A stretch of DNA of 64,000 nt from Limnohabitans sp. Rim28 (GTDB taxonomy: Bacteria > Pseudomonadota > Gammaproteobacteria > Burkholderiales > Burkholderiaceae_C), in assembly GCF_000293865.2 (NCBI RefSeq), contig NZ_ALKN02000009.1:62001-126000 (forward strand). The letters are read 5' to 3'. Under the pieces are notes generated by a model. That model did no database searches and was not told where the DNA came from. It saw only the letters and a program-made list of their open reading frames with translations. Below are positions 50,254-58,485 of the stretch, piece by piece. Position 1 is the first letter of the stretch. Each line of letters starts with the position of its first letter. The position numbers were made by a program, and so were the translations under genes.

Positions 50254-50652
50254 TTATTTGTTGTGCTCAGCGGTAATAGGCCGAGTTTCACCGCTCTCAG
50301 TCAACGTGCGCGTGGCGTTGACAGAAGCATACGTCCAAAAAATCTTCATCGGCTCAGTGTCCGATTTGTTGCGGAAACGGTGTGGCACGTTGGGGGGAAT
50401 GAATGTGGTGTCATGCGGCTTGAGTTCATGCACCTCGCCATCAATGTCCAGAAAAGCATGCCCCGTCAGCAACATCACGCTTTCTTCACAGTTGTGTGAG
50501 TGAAAGGGAATGGCAGTGTTGGGCGCAAATTCGGTGATGCCGTTGATGAAAGTTGTCGCCCCCAAAGAAGGCAGCACCAATGGCGTTGTGCGCGCCCCAC
50601 CGCCACGGTCATGGCTTTTGAGTTGATCAGGTTGAAGAACAGCGTGTTTCAC
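50254..50652 (-). CDS. Cupin-domain protein
   Basis: This 132-residue single-cupin protein has the metal-binding pattern FHSHNCEESVMLLTGHAFLDIDGEV (two His, Glu) and the second cupin motif FIPPNVPHRFRN. AAGGAG lies a few bases before a GTG at 50650-50652, which is chosen over an upstream codon in a longer frame. The cupin family includes isomerases, dioxygenases and sensors; the function here is open. It lies between Bug protein 3 and the Ldh-family dehydrogenase in the same direction. Confidence 0.87.
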   Translation of the reverse strand: MKHAVLQPDQLKSHDRGGGARTTPLVLPSLGATTFINGITEFAPNTAIPFHSHNCEESVMLLTGHAFLDIDGEVHELKPHDTTFIPPNVPHRFRNKSDTEPMKIFWTYASVNATRTLTESGETRPITAEHNK

Positions 50653-50689
50653 AGGGACTCCTTTAAAAGATGCGCAGATCAGCGCCAAA

Positions 50690-51760
50690 TCATGCCAATT
50701 CGTCGTGATTCAAGGGGGCAACACCCAACTCCACAGCCAATGCATGGAGATCGGCCACCAAAGCAGGGGCCAATGGAATGCCATCACGCTGGTATCGCCC
50801 GCGTTTGTCGTGGCTTTGCTCGCCGGGCACCCAAATCCGTTCAACACCCGGCAATTTTTCGCTGTTTCGCAAATCGCGCACCAAAGCATCGACCTGCAGC
50901 TTGAAATGCTCGGGGTCACCGAAAGCGGACAAGTCGATCACCAGTATCGCTTGGCCTGTGTTGGTCACACTGACATGGTCTGCGTTGAAGTCAACGACAT
51001 CCTTCCCCATGGCGGCACCGCCCAAGGTGCCCGCCAACAGGCCCACCACCAAGGCCAAACCATAGCCTTTGTGTTCACCAATGGGCAACAAGAAACCATC
51101 GCCTGCTTTGCTGGGGTCCAACAAGGGCTGACCTTGACGGTCAATCATCCATCCTGGCGGCATCATTTCCCCGCGCTTGGCTTTGGCTTTCACCTTGCCA
51201 TAAGCGGCGACCGTGGTCGCCATATCCAGCACAACGGGGGGTTCCTCTGAAGCGGGAATACCCGCAGATATAGGGTTGGTGGACAGCAACATGTCTGTAC
51301 CACCCCATGGCGGCAAATGATTGGCGTTGCCAACGGCAAAGTACAGACCCAGCATGTTGTGCTGCAGAGGGCGCCGCGAATAAATCGAAGCGGGGCCGGC
51401 ATGGTTGCTGAATCGCGTGCTGACCCATGCCACACCCGTTTCGCGGGCTTTTTGGATGGCCAAATCAACCGCCTGCGAAACCACCAAGTGCCCCATGCCG
51501 TTGTCACCGTCCAAAACGGCCATGGCAGCCCGTTCTTGAACCACGCGAATGGTGGGATTTTTATTGATGCCGCCTGCGCGTATTCGCTTGATGTATTGAG
51601 GCAAACGGATGACACCGTGTCCGTCTGATCCTTGCAAGTCAGCCTCAGCCATCAGCTGTGCAATCAAACTGGCATCCTGATTGGGAATACCTTGACTGAT
51701 AAAGACGGCTTCAATAAAGGATTGAAGCGCACTCAATGAAATATGAACAGAAGAACTCAT
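50690..51760 (-). CDS. Ldh-family (malate/L-lactate-type) dehydrogenase
   Basis: This 356-residue NAD(P)-dependent enzyme belongs to the YlbC/MdhII/ComC-type Ldh family, unrelated to classical Rossmann dehydrogenases. Motifs are ADLQGSDGHGVIRLPQYIKRI (conserved His in SDGHG), NGMGHLVVSQAVDLAIQKA, STNPISAGIPA and GEHKGYGLALVVGLLAGTLGGA. Members oxidise L-malate, ureidoglycolate, L-sulfolactate or L-2-hydroxyacids. It lies 37 bases before the cupin gene and 10 bases after the next Bug gene. Beside a D-2-hydroxyacid dehydrogenase, it suggests handling of both enantiomers of one 2-hydroxy acid. Confidence 0.92.
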   Translation of the reverse strand: MSSSVHISLSALQSFIEAVFISQGIPNQDASLIAQLMAEADLQGSDGHGVIRLPQYIKRIRAGGINKNPTIRVVQERAAMAVLDGDNGMGHLVVSQAVDLAIQKARETGVAWVSTRFSNHAGPASIYSRRPLQHNMLGLYFAVGNANHLPPWGGTDMLLSTNPISAGIPASEEPPVVLDMATTVAAYGKVKAKAKRGEMMPPGWMIDRQGQPLLDPSKAGDGFLLPIGEHKGYGLALVVGLLAGTLGGAAMGKDVVDFNADHVSVTNTGQAILVIDLSAFGDPEHFKLQVDALVRDLRNSEKLPGVERIWVPGEQSHDKRGRYQRDGIPLAPALVADLHALAVELGVAPLNHDELA

Positions 51761-51769
51761 TGAAAAATC

Positions 51770-52750
51770 TTACTCAGCACGGATGCCTTTTTCTTGGATC
51801 AGTTTGCGGTACAACTCAAATTGGGTGCGGGTCGCCGCACCGAACTCAGCGGGTGTGGTGCCACGTGGCGTAACGCCCAAACCAATGAGTTTTTCGCGAG
51901 TCGCTGGATCGTTCATGGCTTTGCGCGACTCCTCGCTGAGTCTGTCCACAATGGACTTGGGTGTTCCAGCCGGTGCGACCATGGCAAACCACGAATTGAA
52001 AGTAAAGTCTTTCAGACCTGCTTCGGTGAATGTAGGCGTCTGAGGGTATTGGGCCAAACGAGCGGGTGTTGAAACAGCCAACAGCCTGAGCTTGCCCGAC
52101 TGAATCAAAGCAGTCACCGTGCCGAGACCTTGCATGGCCGCATCGACCTCGCCTGCCGCCACAGCAACAGCAGCAGGTGTTGCCCCTTTGTAAGGCACAT
52201 GCGTCAAATCGACATTGGCCCGGTTGGCCACCAACGCCATACCAATGTGCTGTGGGCTGCCGTTTCCACCGGAACTGTAATTGAGCTTGTTGGGGCTGGC
52301 TTTGGCAGCACTCAAGAAATCTGTCAAAGTTTTGTAGGGGCCATCGGCCTTGACGACCAAACCCCATTCAATGGTGCCCACCAAAGAAATGGGCTCAAAG
52401 TCGGTCAATGCGTTCCAAGGCATCTTGGGAATCAGATGCGGCACCATGGTCAAAATGCTGTCGTTGTAGCCACCAATGGTGTACCCGTCAGGGGCCGCTC
52501 GGGCCACTCGCTCGGCGCCAATCAAACCAGAGGAGCCCGCGATGTTTTCGATCACAAAGCCTTGCCCCATGTTTTCAGCCATCTTCAGCGTCAAGACACG
52601 AGCGGCATTGTCAACAGCACTGCCAGCAGCCAACGGAATGATCATCTTGATGGGTTTTTGCGGATAGGCCGTCTGCGCGCTGCAAATGGCGCCCATGCCC
52701 AAACCAGCCAGCCATGCAAGCGTACGGATTTTTTTAATCAGTTGATTCAT
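51770..52750 (-). CDS. Bug/TctC-family periplasmic substrate-binding protein (4)
   Basis: This 326-residue Bug protein has a signal region (LAWLAGLGMGAICSAQTA) followed by YPQKPIKMIIPLAAGSAVDNAAR, IENIAGSSGLIGAERVARA, YSSGGNGSPQHIGMALVAN and THVPYKGATPAAVAV. ATG 52748-52750 is chosen over a frame that extends 37 codons upstream into the divergent promoter region. It is the first gene of the leftward group and diverges from LysR regulator 2. Like the other Bug proteins, it has no transporter gene beside it. Confidence 0.92.
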   Translation of the reverse strand: MNQLIKKIRTLAWLAGLGMGAICSAQTAYPQKPIKMIIPLAAGSAVDNAARVLTLKMAENMGQGFVIENIAGSSGLIGAERVARAAPDGYTIGGYNDSILTMVPHLIPKMPWNALTDFEPISLVGTIEWGLVVKADGPYKTLTDFLSAAKASPNKLNYSSGGNGSPQHIGMALVANRANVDLTHVPYKGATPAAVAVAAGEVDAAMQGLGTVTALIQSGKLRLLAVSTPARLAQYPQTPTFTEAGLKDFTFNSWFAMVAPAGTPKSIVDRLSEESRKAMNDPATREKLIGLGVTPRGTTPAEFGAATRTQFELYRKLIQEKGIRAE

Positions 52751-52875
52751 TTTTTGTCTCCAAACAGGGTTGATTCCAACAACTCTCTCAAAGATTAAAA
52801 GTGGAATCCAAAGCTGTCCAATACTCTTTTCATTTTTTGCCATAGCATATTGAAATACCAAAAAGCCATGAACGC

Positions 52876-53805
52876 ATGCATTTACGAACTATTCAATACT
52901 TTTTAGCCATTGCTGACGCTGGCAGCTTCACCGCAGCGGCGGCAGCCATCCCTTTGGCACAGCCGGCTCTCACGCGTCAAATGCGTGATCTTGAAAAGGA
53001 CATGGGTGTCCAACTTTTGCAACGCATGCCAAGAGGCGTCCTGTTGACCCCCGCTGGTGTGACTTTTTACGAGTCTGCGCAGAGGATCCTGAACGAAGCA
53101 TCCATGCTTCGCCAACGTTTGTCGCATCAAAAAGACAAGCAAAACGCCCGAATAGTTTTGGGGGTGTCGCCCACTTTGGCCAGGGTTTTGCTGCCAGGAC
53201 TGCTCGAAAACTGCTTCAATATTTTGGACAACGTCGAATTGAGGACGCGTGAGGCGTTCACACCCGCCTTGATGGATTGGCTCGAAAAAGGCGTGATCGA
53301 TATGGCCATCATGACCAACCCGGGCCCCGGACGGCACTTGTCTTATCTGCCGCTATTGGGTGAACCTTTCGCATTGGTCTCGAACAAATCCATGCGCTTG
53401 GGATCGGTCGTCTCGGTCAATCACTTGACACGCATTCCGCTGCTGATGACCAGTTTGCACCGGAACTTGGTTGAGAAACAAATGCAGCCTTTGGGCATGC
53501 CACTGAATGTCCACTCCGAAATTGATTCCGTCGACTCCATTCGTGAATTGATTTCGCGTGGACCGTGGGCAACGGTCATGCCCGTGTCGGTTTTCAAAGA
53601 CCTGTCTAACGACACCCACATCACCATGTCAGAAATCTCTGGCATTCAACTCAACCGCATCTTGGTGCTGGCCACCCGAATGAATACAGAAATCAGTCGA
53701 GAACTGACACTGATCCAAGAGCTGGTTGAATCCGAAGTTTCACGCTTGATGCGGCACGGGGTGTTCAGCTTAGGCGCCCCATCAGCCGGCAATGAGCGCG
53801 CTTGA
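52876..53805 (+). CDS. LysR-family regulator divergent from Bug/dehydrogenase group
   Basis: This 309-residue LysR protein begins MHLRTIQYFLAIADAGSFTAAAAAIPLAQPALTRQMRDLE, the standard helix-turn-helix. The effector domain starts near IVLGVSPTLARVLLPGLLENC. It diverges from Bug gene 4 with 125 bases between, so it probably controls that gene and the hydroxyacid dehydrogenase group. It resembles the NAC/CbbR-like LysR branch that acts on nitrogen or aromatic acid genes, but the inducer is unknown. It converges on a BLUF gene with 31 bases between. Confidence 0.92.
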   Translation: MHLRTIQYFLAIADAGSFTAAAAAIPLAQPALTRQMRDLEKDMGVQLLQRMPRGVLLTPAGVTFYESAQRILNEASMLRQRLSHQKDKQNARIVLGVSPTLARVLLPGLLENCFNILDNVELRTREAFTPALMDWLEKGVIDMAIMTNPGPGRHLSYLPLLGEPFALVSNKSMRLGSVVSVNHLTRIPLLMTSLHRNLVEKQMQPLGMPLNVHSEIDSVDSIRELISRGPWATVMPVSVFKDLSNDTHITMSEISGIQLNRILVLATRMNTEISRELTLIQELVESEVSRLMRHGVFSLGAPSAGNERA

Positions 53806-53836
53806 AAACCAGGTGCATCGACAAAAATCAGTTGCT

Positions 53837-54292
53837 TCAAGCCGCAGGCGGCCGACTTTTGAGTTCCCTCAGCAGCAAAGACAGCATCTGCTTTTGTTTG
53901 TCGTCAGAGGCTTCTTTCAAGGCGCCCTCCAGCACGTCGCTGATCTCAGACGCCTCCACCAGCTCCATGTCCCAATCCGGGAACAATCGGTCACGGATTT
54001 CGTCCTCTTCACTCAGCACAACCACATTCAAATGGCGAGGGTCATCGGCAATGATCTTCATCAGGGTAGACACCTTGTCACGGGGACCTTCGAGCCATTG
54101 GAAAAAAATGCCACTGCCGTACACCAACAAACCCGTGATGCCATGGCGAGGGTTGTAATGCTTTGCCGTGGCAATGATCTTGGCAACTTCACCGGGATGC
54201 ATCGCTGGCGCCGCCAAGCTGCAATAAATGAGGTTGTAAAGCGAACGCCCCGCAGAGCCCTCGTCGTGTGGCGAGCTAGGGGTGTGATTCAT
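53837..54292 (-). CDS. Short BLUF blue-light photosensor
   Basis: This 151-residue protein is a single BLUF domain with FAD. The photochemical residues of AppA are present: Tyr23 (LIYCSLAAP), Asn47 (HYNPRHGITGLL), Gln65 (FFQWLEG) and Trp107 (WDMELVEAS). There is no output domain, so it would act through protein partners, as in PixD-type short BLUF proteins. The last 45 residues are helical (about 110-151). ATG 54290-54292 is followed by a flexible start of about 15 residues. It lies next to coq7, DUF411 and LysR genes; no obvious partner is seen. Confidence 0.9.
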   Translation of the reverse strand: MNHTPSSPHDEGSAGRSLYNLIYCSLAAPAMHPGEVAKIIATAKHYNPRHGITGLLVYGSGIFFQWLEGPRDKVSTLMKIIADDPRHLNVVVLSEEDEIRDRLFPDWDMELVEASEISDVLEGALKEASDDKQKQMLSLLLRELKSRPPAA

Positions 54293-54328
54293 GAGGCCTT
54301 TTCATAATGTTTTGAAGATTCAGAACCA

Positions 54329-54856
54329 TTAAACACGTCGTGCGAAAACCACGGCCACTTCCGAGCCCCAACCCACGATCCAACACCAAGCCTTTAACAG
54401 CCCATGGCGCGAAGGACCTGCCAAGGCAGCTGCCTCATCCCGGTGGTGCTGTTCGTCCGCTTGGCACTTGACCAAGAGTTCCAACAAGCCTTCAGGGCCA
54501 CCCTGTTGATGAAGGTGATCGATCTGCTGTTGGTAATGCCGGTCAACAAAGGTTTCAACCGCTTCGATCGTGGCGTAGACAGCATGCGATCCAAACAATG
54601 CGGGTAAAGCGCCTGTCAACCAACCCGCCCAACGCCATGGTCCTAAAAACGCGCTTCGCAAGTTCACTGGCAACCACATCTCGACACATGCCAAGTGCTC
54701 TGCCTCGGTGGTGCCGTGCATGTGCGCAAAAGCCAACATGGCCTCATCGCCGCGCCACTTGGCGACCGCCGCGATCCCTTGGTAAATGCTCACAGCACCG
54801 GTTTCGCCGGCATGGTCCGAGCGCAATTCACGCTCTAAATAAGGAGACAGTTTCAT
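54329..54856 (-). CDS. coq7: Coq7-type demethoxyubiquinone hydroxylase family protein
   Basis: This 175-residue di-iron protein is of the Coq7/UbiF-replacing type that hydroxylates demethoxyubiquinone. The iron ligands are visible as LRSDHAGETGAV (Glu18), GTTEAEHLACVEMWLP (Glu, His), FVDRHYQQQIDHLH and QADEQHHRDEA (Glu, His). Betaproteobacteria use Coq7 instead of UbiF, so it is likely the ubiquinone gene of this strain. The start ATG at 54854-54856 is short and plain. It lies between BLUF and DUF411 genes, all in the same direction, with 36 bases to BLUF. Confidence 0.9.
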   Translation of the reverse strand: MKLSPYLERELRSDHAGETGAVSIYQGIAAVAKWRGDEAMLAFAHMHGTTEAEHLACVEMWLPVNLRSAFLGPWRWAGWLTGALPALFGSHAVYATIEAVETFVDRHYQQQIDHLHQQGGPEGLLELLVKCQADEQHHRDEAAALAGPSRHGLLKAWCWIVGWGSEVAVVFARRV

Positions 54857-54898
54857 TGAAAAGACCGAAGTGGGAGCCCACCATTTGAAAACACTGGC

Positions 54899-55378
54899 TT
54901 AAACCATGCGCCCTGACGCGGGGTAACGCTGGAAGCTTTTGACACTGCCATCTTTTTGCACCAGAAGCACATCAAAGGCATCTTTTTTGCCTTTGTATTC
55001 GGGGCCGTCCATACCCGGACTGCCGATGGGCATCCCAGGCACAGCCAGGCCCAGAGCCGTGGGTCGCTCTTTGAGCAGACGGCGAATGTCAGCAGCTGGG
55101 ACATGGCCCTCGATGACGTAGCCAAGCACAGTCGCGGTGTGGCATGAGCCTAATTTTTCAGGCATGCCCAATCGTTGACGCGCAGCGGTATTGCCCACGT
55201 CGCGCACATTGACCTTGAACCCATTGGCTTGCAAATGTTCAACCCAAAGTTGGCAGCAACCACAATGAGGATCTTTCCAAACATCGACCGTGGTCGCCTG
55301 CGCGAACACGGAAGTTTGCAACATGGCCGTAGACAGGCCCGTTAAAAAAGCCGCTTGCAAGCAGTGACGTCTTTTCAT
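54899..55378 (-). CDS. Exported DUF411 metal-binding protein
   Basis: This 159-residue periplasmic protein has a signal peptide (MKRRHCLQAAFLTGLSTAMLQTSVFA) and the DUF411 core VDVWKDPHCGCCQLWVEHLQANGF with the C-x-C-C motif, then LGSCHTATVLGYVIEGHVPAADIRRLL. DUF411 proteins are thought to be copper or metal-binding and are often near copper resistance genes; none are seen here. The ATG at 55376-55378 is chosen. The last bases of a 78-codon frame upstream overlap it by four bases (ATGA), which is noted in the next entry. Confidence 0.88.
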   Translation of the reverse strand: MKRRHCLQAAFLTGLSTAMLQTSVFAQATTVDVWKDPHCGCCQLWVEHLQANGFKVNVRDVGNTAARQRLGMPEKLGSCHTATVLGYVIEGHVPAADIRRLLKERPTALGLAVPGMPIGSPGMDGPEYKGKKDAFDVLLVQKDGSVKSFQRYPASGRMV

Positions 55379-55751
55379 GATGGCTTTGAAATGAGTTTTA
55401 AAACCCATTGATCATGCATGCGTTGCAATACCCCCTGCCCAAATACGCCAAATGAATTGAACAGTGGACCGGTATTGAACGCCATCAACCTCCATGTGAC
55501 CTGCCACCCGGGCAGCAGCACTTTGGTAGATGTCCGTTGCTTTTTGAGAGTCTGCACCTTGAACCTGTAACCTGCGCGTCTTGTTTCAGGGATGACACTG
55601 TGTAAAAACACGGTTCAGACATACAAGCTGGTTGGCGCATTGAAGGTTTTTCAAAGTTGTCAATGCAACCCGTCTGTTCGTCCGTTGCGCAGAGGGGATG
55701 ACATCCCCGATTTTTTGTTTTGATTTGCCCATAAAACTGGAGACCTGTCCT
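55379..55751. other. Region between DUF411 gene and Bug gene 5
   Basis: These 373 bases separate the divergent DUF411 and Bug genes. A minus-strand frame (55375-55611, 78 codons) ends with ATGA overlap on the DUF411 start. It has no ribosome binding site or recognisable domain, so it is not called, although coupling is possible. No strong promoter boxes were found. Bases 55739-55751 hold TGGAGACCTGTCCT, with GGAG as the ribosome binding site for Bug gene 5. Confidence 0.4.
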
Positions 55752-56738
55752 ATGAAACGTCGTGAATTACTCACCCAAGCAGCGGTTGCGGCCACCGGCC
55801 TGGCACTCCCCCATGCTTTTGCCCAAACAGCGGCTTACCCCAACCGTCCGATTCGTTTGATCGTGCCATTCCCAGCAGGCGTGTCTCCAGATGTGGTGGC
55901 ACGGCTGATCGGCGATAAGCTGAGTGCCGCCATGGGCCAGCCCGTGCTCATCGACAATCGCCCCGGTGCCGGCGGCATGATTGGCGCTTTGGCTGCAGCC
56001 GCCACGCCTGCTGACGGCTATACCTTGTTTTACAGTGTCAAAGCATCCCACGCGATTGCACCCAATGTCTACCGGGATCCCAAGTACAACCCACCACGTG
56101 ACTTCAAAGCCGTCAGCCAACTGCTGCTGGTTCCGCATGTGTTGACCGCCACCCTCAAAGCGCCTTACAACAACATGCGCGAGCTGGTCGATTACGCCAA
56201 AAAGAATCCCGGAAAAATCGACTTCGCTTCTCTGGGTGTTGGCTCACAACCCCATGTGGCTTTGGAAGCTTGGTCGCAAAGACTGGGTATCAAACTCAAC
56301 CACGTACCTTATAAAACCAACCCTTCGCCCGATGTGATGAGCGGTGTGATCAGCCTGTCTGTAGAAGCTTCGACAACCGCCATTCCACTGATCAAAACAG
56401 GCAAAGTCAAGGCACTGGGTATTTCGGGTGCACAGCGTATTCCGAATTTGCCAGACGTGCCCACCATGACCGAATTTGATGCCAACCTCGATGTCAACGG
56501 CGTCATCGGAAGCTCTTGGCACGGCATTTTTGCCCCGACGGGTACGCCCAACGATGTGATCGCCAAGCTCAATGCTGAAATCGTAAAGATTGTCAAAACG
56601 CCCGAAATTCAAGGGCGCATGTTGGACTTGGGCCTCACCCCCACCGGCACGACCTCAGCCGCTTTGGACGCTGTGGCCAACTCCGACTACGCCTTTTGGA
56701 ACAAAGTGGTCAACGACCTGAACATCAAAGTGGATTGA
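55752..56738 (+). CDS. Bug/TctC-family periplasmic substrate-binding protein (5)
   Basis: This 328-residue Bug protein has a signal peptide with KRRELLTQAAVAATGLALPHAFAQT, then AYPNRPIRLIVPFPAGVSPDVVARLIG and VLIDNRPGAGGMIGALAAAA. Further motifs are DFASLGVGSQPHVALEAW, HVPYKTNPSPDVMSGVISL and PDVPTMTEFD. ATG 55752 is chosen over a longer frame at 55698 because it directly follows GGAG and gives a normal signal peptide. The gene of a hydroxyisobutyrate-type dehydrogenase follows at 56810, so the pair may be one operon. Ligand unknown. Confidence 0.92.
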   Translation: MKRRELLTQAAVAATGLALPHAFAQTAAYPNRPIRLIVPFPAGVSPDVVARLIGDKLSAAMGQPVLIDNRPGAGGMIGALAAAATPADGYTLFYSVKASHAIAPNVYRDPKYNPPRDFKAVSQLLLVPHVLTATLKAPYNNMRELVDYAKKNPGKIDFASLGVGSQPHVALEAWSQRLGIKLNHVPYKTNPSPDVMSGVISLSVEASTTAIPLIKTGKVKALGISGAQRIPNLPDVPTMTEFDANLDVNGVIGSSWHGIFAPTGTPNDVIAKLNAEIVKIVKTPEIQGRMLDLGLTPTGTTSAALDAVANSDYAFWNKVVNDLNIKVD

Positions 56739-56809
56739 AGGCCTCAAGTGATTGTTTTGCGTTCAACCGCCTTTTCTTCAAAGGTCTATTTGACTGCAGG
56801 TCTGGGCTC

Positions 56810-57736
56810 ATGACCCAACTTGCGGCCAAACCACGGAAAAAACAACCCAGTCAGCCCATCAGACGCATTGGCGTCTTGGGCGTGGGCATCATGGGCTTGG
56901 CCATGGCCAGCAACTTGGTCAAAGCCGGCTTTCAAGTGTCCGGCTATGACCCCAATCCCAAAGCGCTCAAGCGTCTAAAGGCTGCAGGCGGCCAACCACA
57001 GCCCAATACCGCTGCGATGGCAGCCGAAGTGGACGTGATCATTTGCGCTTTACCCGGACCGCAGGCATTGCACGATGCCGTCCAACAGATCGCTGCCAGT
57101 GGCAACCGACAACTGGTCGTGATGGAAACCAGCACACTGGATATTCAAGACAAAAAAGCGGCGCGTGATGTCTTGAAGTCCCGCTCGATACCGATGCTCG
57201 ATTGCCCTTTATCCGGCACAGGGGCTCAGGCTGCGGTCAAAGACCTCACGGTATATGCCAGCGGACCACGGTCGGCCATAAGACGCCTGGCGCCGGTTTT
57301 TGAAGGCTTTGCCAAAAACTGCTTCGATCTGGGGCCTTTTGGCAACGGCATGAAGATGAAGCTGATGGCCAATTTGCTGGTGGCCATCCACAACGTTGCC
57401 ACGGCTGAAGCCCTCTTGTTGGGGCAACGTTGGGGGATTGCACCATCACGGGCCGTCAAAGTTCTGGCCGACGGCGCTGGTGGCTCTAGGATGCTGCAAA
57501 TCAGAGGCCCCCTGATGGAAGATGCTGGCTGGACCCACCCCACCATGAAAGTGGCCATTTGGCAAAAAGACATGGCCCTGATTGCGGCAGCATTGGCCCA
57601 AGCGCAAGTGCCAGCACCGGTATTTGCAGCGACTGTTCCGGTCTACAACGCGGCCATGGCTTTGGGACACGGGGAACACGACACAGCGTCGGTTTTCAAC
57701 GTCTTGTCGAGAATGTCGTCTTCAACATCCAAGTGA
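56810..57736 (+). CDS. 3-hydroxyisobutyrate-dehydrogenase-like NAD(P) oxidoreductase (2)
   Basis: This 308-residue beta-hydroxyacid dehydrogenase has a short charged start (MTQLAAKPRKKQPSQPIRR), the Rossmann motif IGVLGVGIMGLAMASNLVKAGF, the substrate loop METSTLDIQDK, CPLSGTGAQAAV and the catalytic lysine in MKMKLMANLLVAIHN. ATG 56810 is chosen because the region before it overlaps the end of Bug gene 5. It differs clearly from the paralogue at 37168, so it probably has another substrate. A group of overlapping inverted repeats follows. Confidence 0.88.
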   Translation: MTQLAAKPRKKQPSQPIRRIGVLGVGIMGLAMASNLVKAGFQVSGYDPNPKALKRLKAAGGQPQPNTAAMAAEVDVIICALPGPQALHDAVQQIAASGNRQLVVMETSTLDIQDKKAARDVLKSRSIPMLDCPLSGTGAQAAVKDLTVYASGPRSAIRRLAPVFEGFAKNCFDLGPFGNGMKMKLMANLLVAIHNVATAEALLLGQRWGIAPSRAVKVLADGAGGSRMLQIRGPLMEDAGWTHPTMKVAIWQKDMALIAAALAQAQVPAPVFAATVPVYNAAMALGHGEHDTASVFNVLSRMSSSTSK

Positions 57737-57762
57737 CCCCAATCCCAGAGTCTGAGCGCTAC

Positions 57763-57802
57763 GCCTGACAGCGCTCAGGCCCTGATGTCAGGCTTGGCCT
57801 GA
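57763..57802. repeat. Alternating GCCTGA/TCAGGC repeats between convergent genes
   Basis: GCCTGA (57763-57768) pairs with TCAGGC (57775-57780), and TCAGGCC (57775-57781) can instead pair with GGCCTGA (57796-57802), with CTGATGTCAG (57782-57791) palindromic between them. The alternatives are mutually exclusive structures. No T-run follows on either strand. The site lies where the dehydrogenase and GlcG-like transcripts meet, so a weak bidirectional terminator is the simplest reading. Confidence 0.5.
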
Positions 57803-57833
57803 AACCAAGGGCAGTTCGCAGCAGGTGAAATGT

Positions 57834-58259
57834 TCACCCTGCAAGCAAGCCAACAGCTTGGATTCCGGCGACGCAAATTTGCTCGTCTTCATCGCCTGTG
57901 CCGCCACTGGCCCCGGCTGCACCCAGAATTTGGCCGCTGGCATCCTTGATCAGAACTGCGCCAGGTTGCGCTAAAAACTTGCCTTCAGCCGTAGCGGCCA
58001 ATGCAACAAAAAAGTTAGGGTTGTCTTTGGCGCGTTCAGCCAAAGCACGGCTTGATGCGCCCATGCCCACAGCACCCCAAGCCTTGCCTCTTGCGATGTC
58101 AAAGCGGAACATGCTGGCGCCGTCTTCTCGGACAAAAGCCATCAACTGTCCTGATGCGTCAAGAACCACAACACCCATAGGTTTGAACTGGGCCGACCTG
58201 GCAGCGCTGAGTGCGCCTTGACATATTTTGAGTGCTTGTTCAGAGGTCAATGAATTCAC
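57834..58259 (-). CDS. HbpS/GlcG-like heme-binding-family protein
   Basis: This 141-residue GlcG/HbpS protein has the family start TSEQALKICQGALSAARSAQF, GVVVLDASGQLMAFVREDGASMFRFDIARGKAWGAVGMG, and a glycine-rich C-terminus VLIKDASGQILGAAGASGGTGDEDEQI. The family includes GlcG and HbpS, and some members bind heme or are fused to propanediol-utilisation proteins. GTG at 58257-58259 has AGGA upstream and is chosen over an ATG 27 codons upstream at 58340. It is a single gene on the minus strand, between a dehydrogenase and a divergent SDR gene. Confidence 0.86.
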   Translation of the reverse strand: MNSLTSEQALKICQGALSAARSAQFKPMGVVVLDASGQLMAFVREDGASMFRFDIARGKAWGAVGMGASSRALAERAKDNPNFFVALAATAEGKFLAQPGAVLIKDASGQILGAAGASGGTGDEDEQICVAGIQAVGLLAG

Positions 58260-58485
58260 GGTGAGTCCTGATTGAAGAATTTTGAAGCTGGACAGCGTAC
58301 CAGAACGCACCAGGAAGCTTGTCTTGTGATTGACAAACATTGATGCGTGTTAGCCCCTGGCGACAAGCGGCCACTCCAATAAAACCAGTCAGAAAGGACG
58401 TGGTTGATCAGCCTTTCGAAAATTCATATGATGGCCCAATCACCCGATTGGGATTTGCATTTTTTTGCTGGATGAGAGGCCCGTC

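Noticed and set aside
55375-55611. 78-codon minus-strand frame overlapping the DUF411 start by ATGA
   Set aside because: The overlap is suggestive, but no ribosome binding site or domain is visible and the other frames look equally coding-like; left unresolved.
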